Shown piece after piece: positions 1-10,965 of a DNA stretch of 64,000 nt. Every line of letters begins with the position of its first letter. The first letter of the stretch is position 1. Location of the stretch: positions 348,736,700 through 348,800,699 of the forward strand of contig OZ024743.1 of assembly GCA_964016885.1 (NCBI GenBank). The letters are read 5' to 3'. This DNA is from Eledone cirrhosa. Its lineage: Eukaryota > Mollusca > Cephalopoda > Octopoda > Eledonidae. Both the position numbers and the translations under genes were made by a program. Under the pieces are notes generated by a model. That model did not search any database. It saw nothing but the letters and a program-made list of their open reading frames with translations, and was not told where the DNA came from.

Positions 1-517
1 CTTCAGAATCAATTTCCTTTATCATCTCACCTGTTGGTACCTGGATTCCGTTACTTCTGCTCAACTTACCCCTCCTCATCGCAATGACTCCACACTTACT
101 AATACCAAATTGCATACATATATCATTGCTGAAAATACGGACAGTGTCAAGAAGCACATCTAACTCCTTCTCACTCTTCCCGAAGAGCTTAAGATCGTCC
201 ATGAAGAGGAGGTGATTGATGGTAAGCCCCCCCCCCCTTCCCAACCTGTATCCTGCTCTCACTTTTCGCAGTACATTGGTCAGGGGCATCAGGGCAAGGA
301 CAAACAACAGAGGGGACAGACTATCTCCCTGGAAGATACCTGTCTTGATCTTCAGGCTTCCCAAGGATTCTCCAGTTGATGTTAACTCTGTTTCCCAGGA
401 CTTCATACTTTTGCCCAACAACTGCCTGATGTTATCTGCCACCTTGAAGATCTCCAGGCTTTTGGTGATCTAAGAATGAGGCACTATGTCAAATGCCTTT
501 TTGTAGTCTATCCATTA
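1..517 (-). pseudogene. R4/Dong-like LINE, reverse transcriptase fragment
   Basis: Read on the minus strand this encodes the central part of a non-LTR reverse transcriptase. The first conserved aspartate block (IDYKKAFD) lies near 490-517 and the catalytic FMDD block (HLLFMDDLKLFGK) near 177-215. After it comes a stretch matching CGVIAMRRGKLSR and VPTGEMIKEI at the window edge. The same order of blocks occurs on the plus strand at 13440-13950, so both are copies of one family. The frame is broken, for instance at the run of ten C residues near 226-235. The family belongs to the group with one ORF ending in a restriction-like endonuclease. The fragment is cut at the window start and stops abruptly at an (ATT)n tract. 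It is a dead copy with no predicted function. Confidence 0.75.
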
Positions 518-537
518 TTATTATTATTATTATTACA
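518..537. repeat. (ATT)n tract at LINE 3' end
   Basis: About seven ATT units lie exactly between the RT fragment on the left and the 3' untranslated region of a second R4-like copy on the right. On the minus strand this is an (AAT)n tail. The same tail follows the plus-strand R4-like copy at 15195-15211. Confidence 0.8.
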
Positions 538-1297
538 GTTGCATTTATCTTGCTTTATGTTCATACGAGTTATCACCAAGTCACAACCAGTGACCTCAAG
601 AGACAACAAGGTCCGCCATGTTCAAGAAAGAACATACATATTCACACATGCATCTTTAGTGTTTAGACTTGTGATGTACTTATATTGACAGAATCTTCCT
701 TAGTATATGGGCAGTTCCCACTAGTACTATCTTTTGTATTTCTCCTATACGCGGGTTTCCTGGGATTTGCGATAAGTAATCATTAGCTCCCTTAGGTATC
801 ATTCCCAGAGCGCCTACAACCACTGGTATTGTTTTAGTTCTCAATTTCCACATTTTTCCAATTTCTATCTCCAGGTCCTTATACTTGCTCAATTTTTCAA
901 ATGTTTTTATAGATACATTCTTGTCTATTGGAACAGACATATCAATTAGCAGGCATACCCTCTTTTGAAAGTCTTTCAATATTATATCAGGTCTGTTTGC
1001 ATCTATTTGTCGGTCTGTTTGGATTCTAAAGTTCCACAAGATTGAGATGTGATCATTTTCAAGTATGGGAGGTGGTTGATGCTCCCACAAATTCTTTTGA
1101 TGGGGCAGGTCAAAATGCTGACACATTATCCAATGTATGTATTGTGCAGCTCTGTCATGCCTGTTTAGGTATTCGGTTGGAGCTATAGGACTGCACATTG
1201 AAATTATATGGTCAATGGTCTCTGGTTGTTTTTTGCATACACGGCATAATGGCTGCACCCATTTTTAATTATGTTGGCTTGGTAATTTTTTGTTGGC
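538..1297 (-). pseudogene. R4/Dong-like LINE, C-terminal zinc-finger and restriction-like endonuclease region
   Basis: The minus-strand frame at 680-1258 (192 residues, extending to about 1297 in degenerate form) is the C-terminus of an R4-like LINE protein. It has a CCHC finger of form C-x2-C-x8-H-x4-C (CRVCKKQ...HIISMC). It then has the nuclease signature RPD followed 14 residues later by D (in RPDIILKDFQ...LIDMSVP), as in the restriction-like endonucleases of R2/R4-type elements. A block IPVVVGALG follows. Positions 538-679 are the 3' UTR, ending in the (ATT)n at 518-537. The right end is joined directly to a plus-strand Tx1-like fragment. The reverse transcriptase part is missing, so the copy cannot act alone. 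Confidence 0.75.
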
Positions 1298-2470
1298 AGA
1301 CACTGATGCCGTGGCTGATCATGCGCAGGCACGCGCTCAGGCTACGACATCTCCACCTCTTCCTCGACGGTGATCAGGTGTGGTCGCCGTTTGCTAGACA
1401 CGTATTTCCCCAGCTCGTTTCCTTGATGGAGCTGCAGTCCTGGGTCAAGCGAAGACCGAGAGGGAGCGCTTGGAAATTGGAATGTCTTCAGGCGCTCACA
1501 GCCCTCGACCAATCGGACAATGTGATCGGTGGAAACTCCACCTTGGCGTTCTATAGAGGATTAGTGGAGGGGAAGTGTGCGACGTACTTGTGGAAAGTCT
1601 AGACGTCGGCGAAAATCAAATAGCCAATCTCTTCGGAAGAAGTTTCGGGCCGGGTCCTATGGACAACTTCCAGAAATCCCTGGCCTGGCAGTGCTACCGA
1701 GGAGCTTTGCCAGTTCGGGATAAACTCTACAGGCATGGAGGTGCCGTCAGCCGGGCATGTCTGAGATGCGCGCAGGCCGACGAAACCGTCCTGCACGTAC
1801 TCGTCCAGTGTCCGAGCATTGCTGACTTGTGGGTTTATGTCGAACACCTGCTGTCGCGTGTGGGACGGATCCAGCTATCAGCTGAGTCCATCGCGAGGAT
1901 TGCGCCGCCCTTTTCCTTAAGCCGGGAAGGGCAGGCAGTTTTTATCTGTCTGGTGGCCATGGCGAAAGAGATAGTATGGTGGACACGTTTGAAAGGGCAG
2001 AAGACGAGCACTTATCTCTTCGGTGATGCCCTGATTAACTTTTTCAAATTTCATTTGAAAAGGAAAATCAGGGTAGAAAGGAAGTGCTCTCTTCCCAGCA
2101 TTTTGTTGAAAGATGGGTGAGAGAGGCAAGAATAGCCCGAGTGAATGGGCCTACTCTGAGTATGTGTCTGTAAATTAAAGGTGGAAAACTGGGAGAGGGC
2201 ACTTGCCCTGGTGGTCAGGGTCTATGTGGCTTTTTAATGGGCTTTCTCCACAAATGTCCCTCGGAAGTCTCCCCCCTATTGGGGAATGTTTTCATTGTTC
2301 TATTATTACATCCTCTGTTTCTTGTTTTTTACACGCAGAAATGCCCATTTGTACGGCCCTGTATTGTCATGCACTGTCCTTAATGTCTACTTTATGTAAA
2401 CCCTTGTAAACCTTTTTATTTTCATTATTGTTTGTCAGACAGAGAAGACGTATTTTTGTGAGCTCCGTGA
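1298..2470 (+). pseudogene. Tx1-like (L1-group) LINE, 3' part of ORF2 plus 3' UTR
   Basis: The plus-strand frames at about 1298-1602 and 1575-2120 together encode the post-RT part of a Tx1-like ORF2. A frameshift near 1580-1600 separates them. Conserved blocks are LMRRHALRLRHL, WSPFARHVFPQLVSL and SLAWQCYRGALPVRDKL. A zinc-binding domain follows (CLRCAQADETVLHVLVQC), then IVWWTRLKG and INFFKFHLK just before the stop. The sequence after the stop shares its 3' UTR (GAGAGGGCACTTGCCCTGG, then CTATTGGGGAATG) with the minus-strand copies at 5290-5400 and 15720-15810. The endonuclease and RT core are absent. Confidence 0.8.
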
Positions 2471-2552
2471 GCTGGTTAATTTTTGCCTTGCACATAGATC
2501 GTCAGATGTGGACTGCTTTCCCATTGCGTTCCACGTACATATTGTAAGTCAT

Positions 2553-2568
2553 TCACACACACACACAC

Positions 2569-2654
<86 letters not shown>

Positions 2655-2694
2655 ACACACACATACACACACACTCATATATATATATATATAT
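2553..2694. repeat. (CA)n then (TA)n microsatellite
   Basis: About 120 bases of CA repeat with a few CATA interruptions pass into about 18 bases of TA. Reading frames across it are artefacts of the repeat. Confidence 0.95.
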
Positions 2695-2884
2695 AAATAT
2701 TAGAAAAAATGAATCTTGAAAATTAGGAGTGCCTGCCTTCGTATCATTCTGTATCGCTATGTATACTTTTTTCAAAAATCCCCATTCTTTAAATCCATCA
2801 GTCATGTGACCACCATCCACCCTAAACACCATCTTCCCCTACTCCCAGAAAAGGTATAAATACCACCATAACACATTGACAGTC

Positions 2885-2936
2885 GGCTTACCTGATGATT
2901 TCTTTCGAATGAAACAGTTCTAGTTCTGTAGAAGCC
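2885..2936 (+). ncRNA. Hammerhead ribozyme candidate (Penelope-type)
   Basis: All conserved hammerhead core positions are present in order. CUGAUGA is at 2892-2898, GAA plus A15.1 at 2911-2914, U16.1 at 2929 and H17 (A) at 2930. Stem I pairs 2885-2889 and 2891 with 2931-2936 (six pairs, A2890 bulged). Stem II pairs UUC 2900-2902 with GAA 2907-2909 around a UUUC loop; its first position is a U-U mismatch. Stem III pairs A2914 and CAG 2915-2917 with CUG 2926-2928 and U2929. Predicted cleavage follows A2930, so the triplet is GUA rather than the preferred GUC. Penelope-like elements are known to carry such ribozymes. I infer this belongs to one, though no Penelope coding sequence is adjacent. 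Activity is untested. Confidence 0.55.
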
Positions 2937-2948
2937 ATTTCTATAACG

Positions 2949-2949
2949 A

Positions 2950-2994
<45 letters not shown>

Positions 2995-3042
2995 GGTGTG
3001 TGTGTGTGGGTGTGTGTGTGGGTGTTTGTGTGTTTGTGTATG
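2949..3042. repeat. (TA)n then (TG)n microsatellite
   Basis: About 40 bases of TA pass into a GT-rich tract with GGGTGT variants, directly after the hammerhead candidate. Confidence 0.9.
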
Positions 3043-4288
3043 CATGTGTTGTTTATTGAAAATGTAACCAGCTTCAGTTTTACTTTCGGAAATAACGATG
3101 TTGTAGAAATAAATGAATGGCAGCCAGCATATGAAGGGGTGCTTTCACTTAGTCCTCACGTTTTCATTTAGCCCAATTGAGCCAACAGAAATCCTGAGTT
3201 TTTAAGTGGTGTGGGTACCGTTATGTCTCAAAACCACAAATTAGTTGACAAAACTAAAATATCCAATGTCACCAAGGACCCGAAAAGCACGTCACTTGTG
3301 GAGCGATATCTAGATTGGTATGACTGATTTCTCCAACCTCCGAGGCGTTGAGCATCGTAAATACCCACCATAAGAACACACATTTTCAAAAGAATTATAT
3401 CAAGGAATCCACCGACGTTTTACTGAACTAGGGAGATGGATCATAACAATGTCTGGCTGACTCGTTGCAGCTGATCCAAGGTTTCTTGTCAAAGCAGGGT
3501 ATTTATCTTATTCTCCATGTTATCTACTCTGTAGGCATGACTTCTTATTTCTTGTATTCTAAAATTAAGATGACGCAAAAAGGATCGGAGTTTGAAATCC
3601 GAACGGATATAATGCGTTCAAGTAAGCCTTCATAGAAGAAAATTAGCAACTTAATCCCACCAAATGCATATGTTTTTCTATCATCTTAATGGCAGAGACC
3701 TTTTCAAGAGTAATTATATTCTTTTATTATTTTAGGAGTTTCAGTCATTTGACAGCGGTCAAGCTGGACTCTCACCTTAAAATCGATGGGAGTGCCTTTT
3801 ATTATTTTGTTCTTTTAAGTTGTATCGCACACATTTCGAATTTCTAATGGTCTCATTGGTACTTATATCAACTGTTGGTTATATAACTTTAGTTTAATTT
3901 ATGGTAGAATTAATCAGCAAATATAATATGCGAAGAATGCATTACATGTGTAAATAAGTTCATTTTGGAGATTCCTAATGTTCAAAATATCCATCAATAT
4001 TAGGGATTCCAATCGTGATGTGACTGGGAAGACCAAGAAATACGCTTTACAGCTTATTTTCAGTTATACTTAAGATCCGATTAATAATCCGAGCAAGAAA
4101 CTCATATATAGATTGAAGTAATTATGGAATTTTAATTGAATTCATGAGGAATTATAGTATGTTTTTTTTATTGTTTTTTAATTCACAATGATATAATAAA
4201 ATTGATGCATCAGAGTTTTGAATGTTAATTAAAAGTAGTTAATCTATCATACATTGTACTATAGTTATAGAGATTTAATTGAAATTAA
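3043..4288. other. Unassigned AT-rich sequence
   Basis: I see no conserved reading frame, RNA gene or repeat that I recognise on either strand. It may be old decayed repeat or unique intergenic DNA. Confidence 0.5.
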
Positions 4289-4355
4289 AATACACACATA
4301 CACACACACACACACATACACACACACACACTCACACACATACACACATACACAA

Positions 4356-4430
<75 letters not shown>
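4289..4430. repeat. (CA)n then (TA)n microsatellite
   Basis: CA-rich repeat to about 4353, then uninterrupted TA repeat to about 4426. Long Tyr/Ile and Thr/His frames across it are meaningless. Confidence 0.95.
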
Positions 4431-5069
4431 ACAGAACTGGGGATATATAGATATATGTATAAATGTATGTATAAAACAGAAGTGTGGATATATAAATATG
4501 TGGGTGCCACATTGGACTTTTTGAAAAAAGATGGTATATGCAAACGCACACACACACATTCAAAAATCCCGAGCTACCTAAATCCAGTGCCCTAATCAAA
4601 ACATATCTGGGATTTAAAGCGGGATTATATCGATTACACATTTTATTGGTCAGTGTTATAATTCGCCTGCTCATATCAAAACGAAAGACGCTCCGGCAAT
4701 CTTCACGTGGTGGAAGTGTTTGTGATTATATCTGTATCGGATCTGTTGAACTCTCGACGTCATAGAATCTTCGACTTCCAACATAAGGCATTAAAAACCT
4801 TCTCTCAGTACCACCCTGACTAGCCTAGGGTTAGGTATTGTATCTCCGTATCCATTCCACACTAATTAACTCACTCCTTACAGCAGATTTCTTTTCGTGG
4901 CCTTTATTTTTTCCCGAATAATTCTATTTCTGATGAAGTGCAAATGAATACATGTAGACTGTTAAATAATTGTGCGGAAACATATGTTAAAGATAGATTA
5001 CATAGTAAATTATTATTCTTGCCATCGCTTCCTGCATAGTTATTTCTTAATCTTTTATTCCAACCATAT
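4431..5069. other. Unassigned sequence
   Basis: No gene is recognised. A CTGATGAAGTGC string near 4932 recalls the 5' half of a hammerhead core, but no acceptable partner stems follow it. Confidence 0.45.
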
Positions 5070-5096
5070 AATAATAATAATTATAATAATAATAAT
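5070..5096. repeat. (AAT)n tract bordering the Tx1-like LINE 3' end
   Basis: Imperfect AAT repeat immediately left of the element's 3' terminus. A second AAT tract borders its other end at 10936-10965. Confidence 0.85.
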
Positions 5097-5392
5097 GATC
5101 TCTTTATTGGCCACAAGGGCTGACATCAAGAAAAACATTACAGGCGGCACAGGACTGTACATGGCGGTGCGATGTGGGAATTGTGCGTGTAAATATTTTG
5201 ATTATTTATATAAGAAAAGAAAAAAAAAAGGACATATAAACATATATATATATATAAACAATAAAAATGAAAATTGAAACAATTAAAAATTCCCCAATAG
5301 GGGGAGGGGGGGTGAAACCTCCGAGGGTTACTCGTGGCGAAAACCACACAAAAGACCACGGCCACCCTGACAACCAGGGCAAGCGCCCTCTC

Positions 5393-8300
5393 TCAACTTT
5401 TCCATCTCTCAAAATACAGACGTACATTCACGCACCTTTCAACAAACTTGCTAGAAGGCAGCACTTGCCTCTCCACCCTGATTTTGCTCTTCAAGTGAAA
5501 CTTGAAAAAGTTAATTAGGGATTCGCCGAAGAGGAAAGTGTATGTCTTTAACCCTTTTAACCTTGTCCACCACACAATCTCTTTCGCCTTGGCCACCAGG
5601 CAGATGAAAACCGTCTGCCCTTCTTCCTCGAAAGAAGACGGCGAGACCATCTGCACAATGGACTCAGTCGACAACCGTATCAGACCTACACGCGACAGCA
5701 TCTGTTCGACATAGATCCACAAGTCAGCAATGCTCGGGCACTGAACGAGTGCGTGCTCGACGGTTTCGTCGCTCTGCGCGCATCTCGGACAAGCTCGGCT
5801 GACGGCACTTCCGTGCCTGAAGAGCTTATCTCGAACCGGCAGCGCTCCCCGGTAGCACTGCCAGGCCAGGGATTTTTGGAAGTTATCCATAGGTCCCGGA
5901 CAGAAAGTTCTCCAGAAGAGAGCATACAGCTGATCTTCTTCGACACCCAGAATCTCTCCGAGAATGTCGTCGCACTTCCTCTCCACTAGTTCTCTACAGA
6001 ACGCCGAGGTGGATGTTCCACCGATACTGGTTCCCAGCTGGCAGAGGGCAGTGAGCGCCTGGAGACATTCCAGTTTCCAAGCGCTATCCCTCGGTCTTTT
6101 TCTGACCCAGGACTGCAGCTCCGTCAAGGAGACGAGCTGTGGGAAAACTTGCCTGGCGAACGGCGACCACACCTGTTCACCATCAAGGAAGCACCAGAGA
6201 TGTCGCAGCCTCAGCGCATGTTTGCGCATCATCAGCCATGGCATGCCCACTCCTCCACGCAGCGGGTGTTGACAGCAGATGGATCGTCTGACCATGGGAG
6301 CGTGTCCCTTCCACAAAAAGCGGAAGAGTAGGCGCTCTATTTTGGTGAGAGTTGGGCTGGAGCAAGGGACGACGGTGAGGCGGTAGCAGATGACTGATGT
6401 GATGTACGCATTCGCCACCTCCGCCCGGCCTTTCAGCGACAGCTTCCTCTCGGCCCATTTCTGGGTGAGGGAGGCCACTCTGCTCGTCGCCTCGTTCCAG
6501 TTTTTCCTCCATCTGGAGGTCCGGTCCGAACCACACCCCAAACAATTTAACCGGTCCGTCCGTCCAACGCCCCTCGACGCTGTCGAACGGCATGGACATG
6601 CCTCTCCATGTGCCGAGCTGCAAGCCCACCGACTTTTCCTGGTTTATCTTTGCTCCTGTCACCGCTTCGTATTCCTAGGGAGCGGTGCCGAGTATCTGGA
6701 CGTGTCTGGTGCTCGACACCACCACGGTGACGTCGTCAGCGTAATCCGACTCGGATTTCCCGCATCCTAGTTCGCATGGGACGCCCCTCATCGCCCCCAG
6801 TTTGTGCAGTAACGGCTCGAGATCCAATACGTACAAGAGGGACGAGAGGGGACAACCTGGCGGACTGAGCGCATGATGATGAACGGCTGCGACAGGTGAC
6901 CGTTCACCCTCACAACTGAGCAGATGTCGCTGTACATTGCTGCATTCCAACCCCTGAAAACGGGCCCGAAACCAGCTGCCTCGAGGACCGCCGCCAGGTA
7001 CCGATGGTCGACCCTATCGAATGCTTTGGATTGATCCAAGTTGATAAGGGCCCCACCCTTGCCAGGTTCCTTAACCACCGTCTCTATGATATATCGCATG
7101 AGGTGGAGGTTGTCGTGTATGAATCTGTCCGGAATGGCGCATATCTTCGCCTCTCCCCCCAGACCCTTGACGACAAGCGCCAACCTCGTTGCTAACACAT
7201 TGGCCAAAATCTTGAACTCTGCGTTTAGCAGGGCTATGGACCTGAAATTATCGATAACATCCCCCTTGTGCGGGTCTTTTCTCAGCAGCGCCACTGCTCC
7301 CTGGCTCACAAAGCTGGGAATGCTCCCGTTCTGCTGCCAGTTGCAGTAGACGTCTGCCAAGAGGTCACCGAACAAGTCTGGCATAAATGCATAAAGCATG
7401 AAGGGCAAACCACCCACACCTGGCGATTTACCCCTTGTGCAGTTAGCCATCGCTTCCCGTATTTTACCGGCTGTTATTGGCTTTTCGCAACACTGTGCTG
7501 CGTCGTCGAGGGCCGAGGCAGTCCGTCGAGGTACGCACTGAAGTCCATGCCCCGATCCGGGCCGCCGCTGCTCCCGAACAGTTCAGCAAAGTGCTTCTGA
7601 AAAGCTTCACACATCCGCTCGGGTTCGAACATCACGCACACGTTTTGGTCAGACAAAGACCGAATTTAGGCTTTATTGCCACGTCGCGCCTCTGCCATCC
7701 GGTCCCATTGGACGGCTGTCCTAAACACCTTTTCTAGCTTTCTGACTATCTCTCCCTCTACTCTATTTTCCTCTGTCACTACTCCTTTGCTAAACCTAAT
7801 CAACTCTACTTTAATTGCCCTCTTCGGTGAATCGCCACCTGTTGTTGACGACCGCTCCCGTCAACGCCCGCTTAACTAATACACTAATCCGGTTTCTGTA
7901 GGTTTGCGCGCCGGGAAAGACGCGTTCAGCTTCCAGTAACCAGGCCCTTGTCTATGAAGTCTGACTATGTCGATCTCACAGATCACACATTTGTGGTCTG
8001 TGTAGTCGACTATATTAAATTGTGGACAACTTATACTAACCTTATCTAGTTCTCTGCAGAATACCCTATCGAGATACGATCTGGATGACACGATGCGGTT
8101 GGTCCATATCCACATTGGCACATTCGGGTGATCCAGTCGATACTTGTCTGACAGTTCAAAACGTCTGAGCAGGTTGGTGACGCTCTTGCACCCTGCTCCC
8201 CTATCCACTAGCCCCACACGATCCCAGCGTGCATCCAAGATACCGTTCCAGTCGCCCACTATCACTAAAGAGCGGGACGTTCCAAGAAAGGTCTCTAGAC

Positions 8301-8674
8301 GGCTGAAGAAATCTGGCCGTCCTGCCCCTATTGGGGCGTAGACGGCTACTAGTCTGAAAGCATTGCCTTCGCTGCCGGTCACGTCCAGCACCACCGACTT
8401 ACCTTCTGGGTCTAGGAAGATCGGCCGTATGGCGAGATCCAAGCCATCTCCGAAAAAGGACGGCAACCTCTCCCTCCGATCCTGGACGGCTGGGAGATGC
8501 GTATACATCGTAGCCGCCGAAGATCGGTGCGAAGGCTTGTGCTTCGGAGATTCTGGTTTCACTGATGGCCACCACATCTATGTTTGGTGACCTGAGGTCG
8601 TTGAGCAGGTGACCCTGCTTCCAAGATGACCCCAGGCCACGTGCATTTATACTGCCTATTCTGAGTACGGCCAT
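5393..8674 (-). pseudogene. Tx1-like LINE ORF2: endonuclease-reverse transcriptase (frameshifted)
   Basis: The frame starts with ATG at 8674 (MAVLRIGSINARGLG), 32 bases after the ORF1 stop. Segments in shifting frames then give a complete domain order. The APE-like endonuclease (about 8674-7900) shows ISETRISE, VAVYAP, IVGDWNGIL, SYLDRVF and YTDHKCV. The linker is at about 7656-7474. The RT (about 7450-6675) shows KDPHKGDVIDNFRSIALL, INLDQSKAFDRVDHRY, GCPLSSLLYVLDLEPLL and DYADDVTVVV, the catalytic box near 6740. The C-terminal region (6541-5393) shows WAERKLSLKGRAEVANAYI and a zinc-binding CPRCAQ...HALVQC. Frame changes occur at least near 8570, 7870, 7460, 6900, 6670 and 6540. Residues needed for catalysis look kept where visible, but the frame is not translatable as one protein. 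Confidence 0.85.
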
Positions 8675-8706
8675 GTTGGATGAGAAACGGGGCAAGTGAG
8701 AAAGGG

Positions 8707-10721
8707 TCACTTACCTTGATCGTGTGGTGAAGGGACAGTAAAACCGTCACTTTCGCTGGTCATGGGTGTTTCCAAGAGGATGTCAGTGTATATGCTCTTG
8801 GTAACCGACCCTCTGAAGTCTCCAACTGCGTTGGGGAATTTTTGTTTTATAGGTTTGTACTGTTCTATTGAGATTTCGATGATGCTTATGTTTGTCGGGA
8901 GAGTTCTTGTGTTGGTGTAGTAGTTTTTTTCTGTGATGTCTGTGTGCTGCTTTATATATTGTATGAGTTCTTTTTTTGCCATGTTTATGGCTGTTTACTT
9001 TTGGGGGGAGGGGTGATTTTGTTGCTGTTTTCTTTTTGTTGCTGTTTGGTCTGTGTGTCTTGTAGTGTTTGCGTTGTTGGTGTTTGTGGTGATGCTGTTG
9101 GTGGTGTGGTTGTTGTTGTCAGTTGTGCTTGTCTTGGTGATGTTGGTGGTGTTGCTGCAAGTTTCCTTGCTGCCTTTACCCCTCTTTGTATGCCTTCGCT
9201 TTTGGAGGGTGAATCTAAGGGTTTTTTGTTTTTTGTTTTTTGTGGGAGACCTTTTTCCACTTCACTCCCGCCTCAAACTCCATATCGGATTCTGTGGCGT
9301 CTGGGAGGGGTATGTGCTCCACGGCTGTTGGTGGTTGTAGTGGAGCCCTCTTCGGCAATTTAGTTGCTGGTGTAGCTACTTCAAATGTAGCTATTGGTGT
9401 TGCCGCTACTGATGATGATGCTTTAGTTATCCGTGGCCTTGTTACGGTTGCTACGGTCGTTGCCCTCCTACTTACCGTGGAGGGGCTTCTTCGTTTGTTG
9501 CCTGTCCTGCTCTTGGTAGCAGCGGACCAGGTATTGGAAGGAGAAGGGCCCCTCTTCGCTGTCTTCTGCGGGCAAAAGGCCTTGAGGTGACCCTTCGACC
9601 CACAGAGATAACATTTTGGCCGTCTTCCTTCTACACTTATAGGGAGTTGCAGTCCTTCTTCGATGTCTATGATATCGAGGATAGCCTCGATACATTCCTG
9701 GTCAGTTTGTATAAGCATTTGCATGCCTATACCTGACTAGTTCTCTCTCCCTATTTTTCTACTTGCAGTATGGCCGCCCTGTTCTCAATTCCAGCAAGGA
9801 CAGACGCGGCGAGCCAAGGTATGGGCACGTCGGGTGGGACCTGGGTCACTTTGACCCTCACAATTTTCTGCCCGCAGTAGGAGGGCACCAAGACTATCTC
9901 CTCACTCTTTAGGGTTTCCAAAGAGTGAGGGGGGTGGTGAAAAGTACGTCTACTTTGGCGTACTTTCTGCCACGTGTGATGTGGGTTTTCCGTGCCCAGA
10001 CGCACCCCAAGGCCTTTGGGATTTGAGCCTCCGTGGCTCTCTCCACTCGATGTGAGACTTTGCTTACGGTGCAGTAAGTCACCGTCCGTAGCTGCTGGTC
10101 CTTGAAAAAATCGGGTGGAGGTTTCAGGGAAACTCTATTTGTGCTTCTTGTCACCATGGCCCTTGCGACTGCCATCTCCTCCTCTGTGACTAACACTGTC
10201 TCGATATTTGGGGCGACACCTGCAAAAGAAGTGGTCCCTTTTTCAGCAGCACCACTATTGCTGCCGCTACTGGTCTTACTGGTGGTGCTGAGATCGCTAT
10301 TACAGGTATCGGTGTCATTGTTGTTGTTTTCGCTGGTACAGTTGTTGGTGTTGTTGTTGTTGTTTTCGTTGATACTGTTGCTGTTGTTACTGTTATTGTG
10401 GCTGTTGTTATTATTGTTGCTTTTGTTGATACTGTTCCTACTATTATTGTTGTTGTGGCTGTTGTTATTGTCATTGTTATTGTCGTTCTCGACTTTACCG
10501 CTGTTATTTTTGTTGTTGCTGTTGTTATTGATGGTGTTGTTGTTGGTGTTGTTGTTGGTGTTATTGTTGGTGTTGTTTGTGTTAGAAATATTTGTTAATT
10601 TTAAATCTGTAACAATCTTTTTTTCCTTTGTAATATTCTCGTTTATATTTACCTCCGCTGATAAAATCTCCCTCTCTCTGTGTTGTCTGACAGCGCTCTC
10701 TCTCTTTCTTGTTTTATCCAT
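8707..10721 (-). pseudogene. Tx1-like LINE ORF1: RNA-binding protein with Asn-rich N-terminus and zinc knuckle (frameshifted)
   Basis: The first ATG in a good position is at 10721 (MDKTRKRESAVRQHRERE). A basic N-terminus is followed by a long Asn/Ser/Thr-rich low-complexity stretch. Next is a conserved region (KPPPDFFKDQQLRTVTYC, IPKALGCVWARKTH) shared with the plus-strand copy at 23185-23700. A frame change near 9990 leads to RLGTENPHHTW and PIPWLAASVLAGIE. Another near 9740 leads to a CCHC knuckle (CYLCGSKGHLKAFC). A Thr/Pro/Ala/Gln-rich, Lys-containing tail follows, with further frame changes near 9240 and 8985. The stop at 8707 lies just upstream of ORF2. The presumed role is coating the element RNA. 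The copy is broken and not translatable as a whole. Confidence 0.75.
10310..10585 (-). repeat. Trinucleotide-derived Asn-rich segment inside ORF1
   Basis: On the minus strand a run of AAC/AAT codons with AGC, ACC and CAC interruptions encodes roughly 90 residues dominated by Asn. The segment is still open in one frame, although simple repeats usually drift out of frame. Confidence 0.85.
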
Positions 10722-10935
10722 GTTGAAATTTTTCAAAAGAATTTTTTTACACAAATACGAATACGACACCCCGTAAAGGGGTGCCGTATTATTTACTAGT
10801 GAACCCCTGTATTAGGTGGGTCACTTCTTCTAAACTTTTACCTAATTTAAAACTTGAATAAAAGGTTTAGAACGGTTGAAAAAAAGGTAAACCGTTGAAA
10901 AAAATTGGAGGCGATAAGAAGCGTGGCTTCACCAA

Positions 10936-10965
10936 CAATAATAATAATAATAATAATAATAATAA
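10936..10965. repeat. (AAT)n tract bordering the Tx1-like LINE 5' end
   Basis: About ten AAT units directly outside the 5' leader of the minus-strand LINE. Confidence 0.9.

Larger units (their letters stand above)
5097..10935 (-). mobile_element. Near-full-length Tx1-like (L1-group) LINE
   Basis: The element runs on the minus strand. A 5' leader (about 10935-10722) is followed by ORF1 (10721-8707), a 32-base gap, ORF2 (8674-5393) and a 3' UTR. The 3' UTR holds the family-specific block around 5290-5400 and an AATAAA shortly before the end at 5097. Both ends abut AAT repeats. ORF order, APE-type endonuclease, RT and C-terminal zinc domain match the Tx1 branch of the L1 group. Both ORFs carry several frameshifts, so this copy is inactive. 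It is the reference copy for the four other Tx1-like fragments in the window. Confidence 0.85.

Noticed and set aside
4932..4985. Hammerhead at CTGATGAAGTGC
   Set aside because: The later GGAAAC is present, but no stem II or stem I pairing was found.
8944..9363. Plus-strand Cys/Val-rich protein
   Set aside because: Antisense of the Thr/Gln-rich ORF1 tail.
10102..10776. Leu-rich plus-strand 224-residue frame (membrane protein)
   Set aside because: It is the antisense of the Asn-rich ORF1 segment; AAC/AAT codons read backwards give GTT/ATT and TTG runs.
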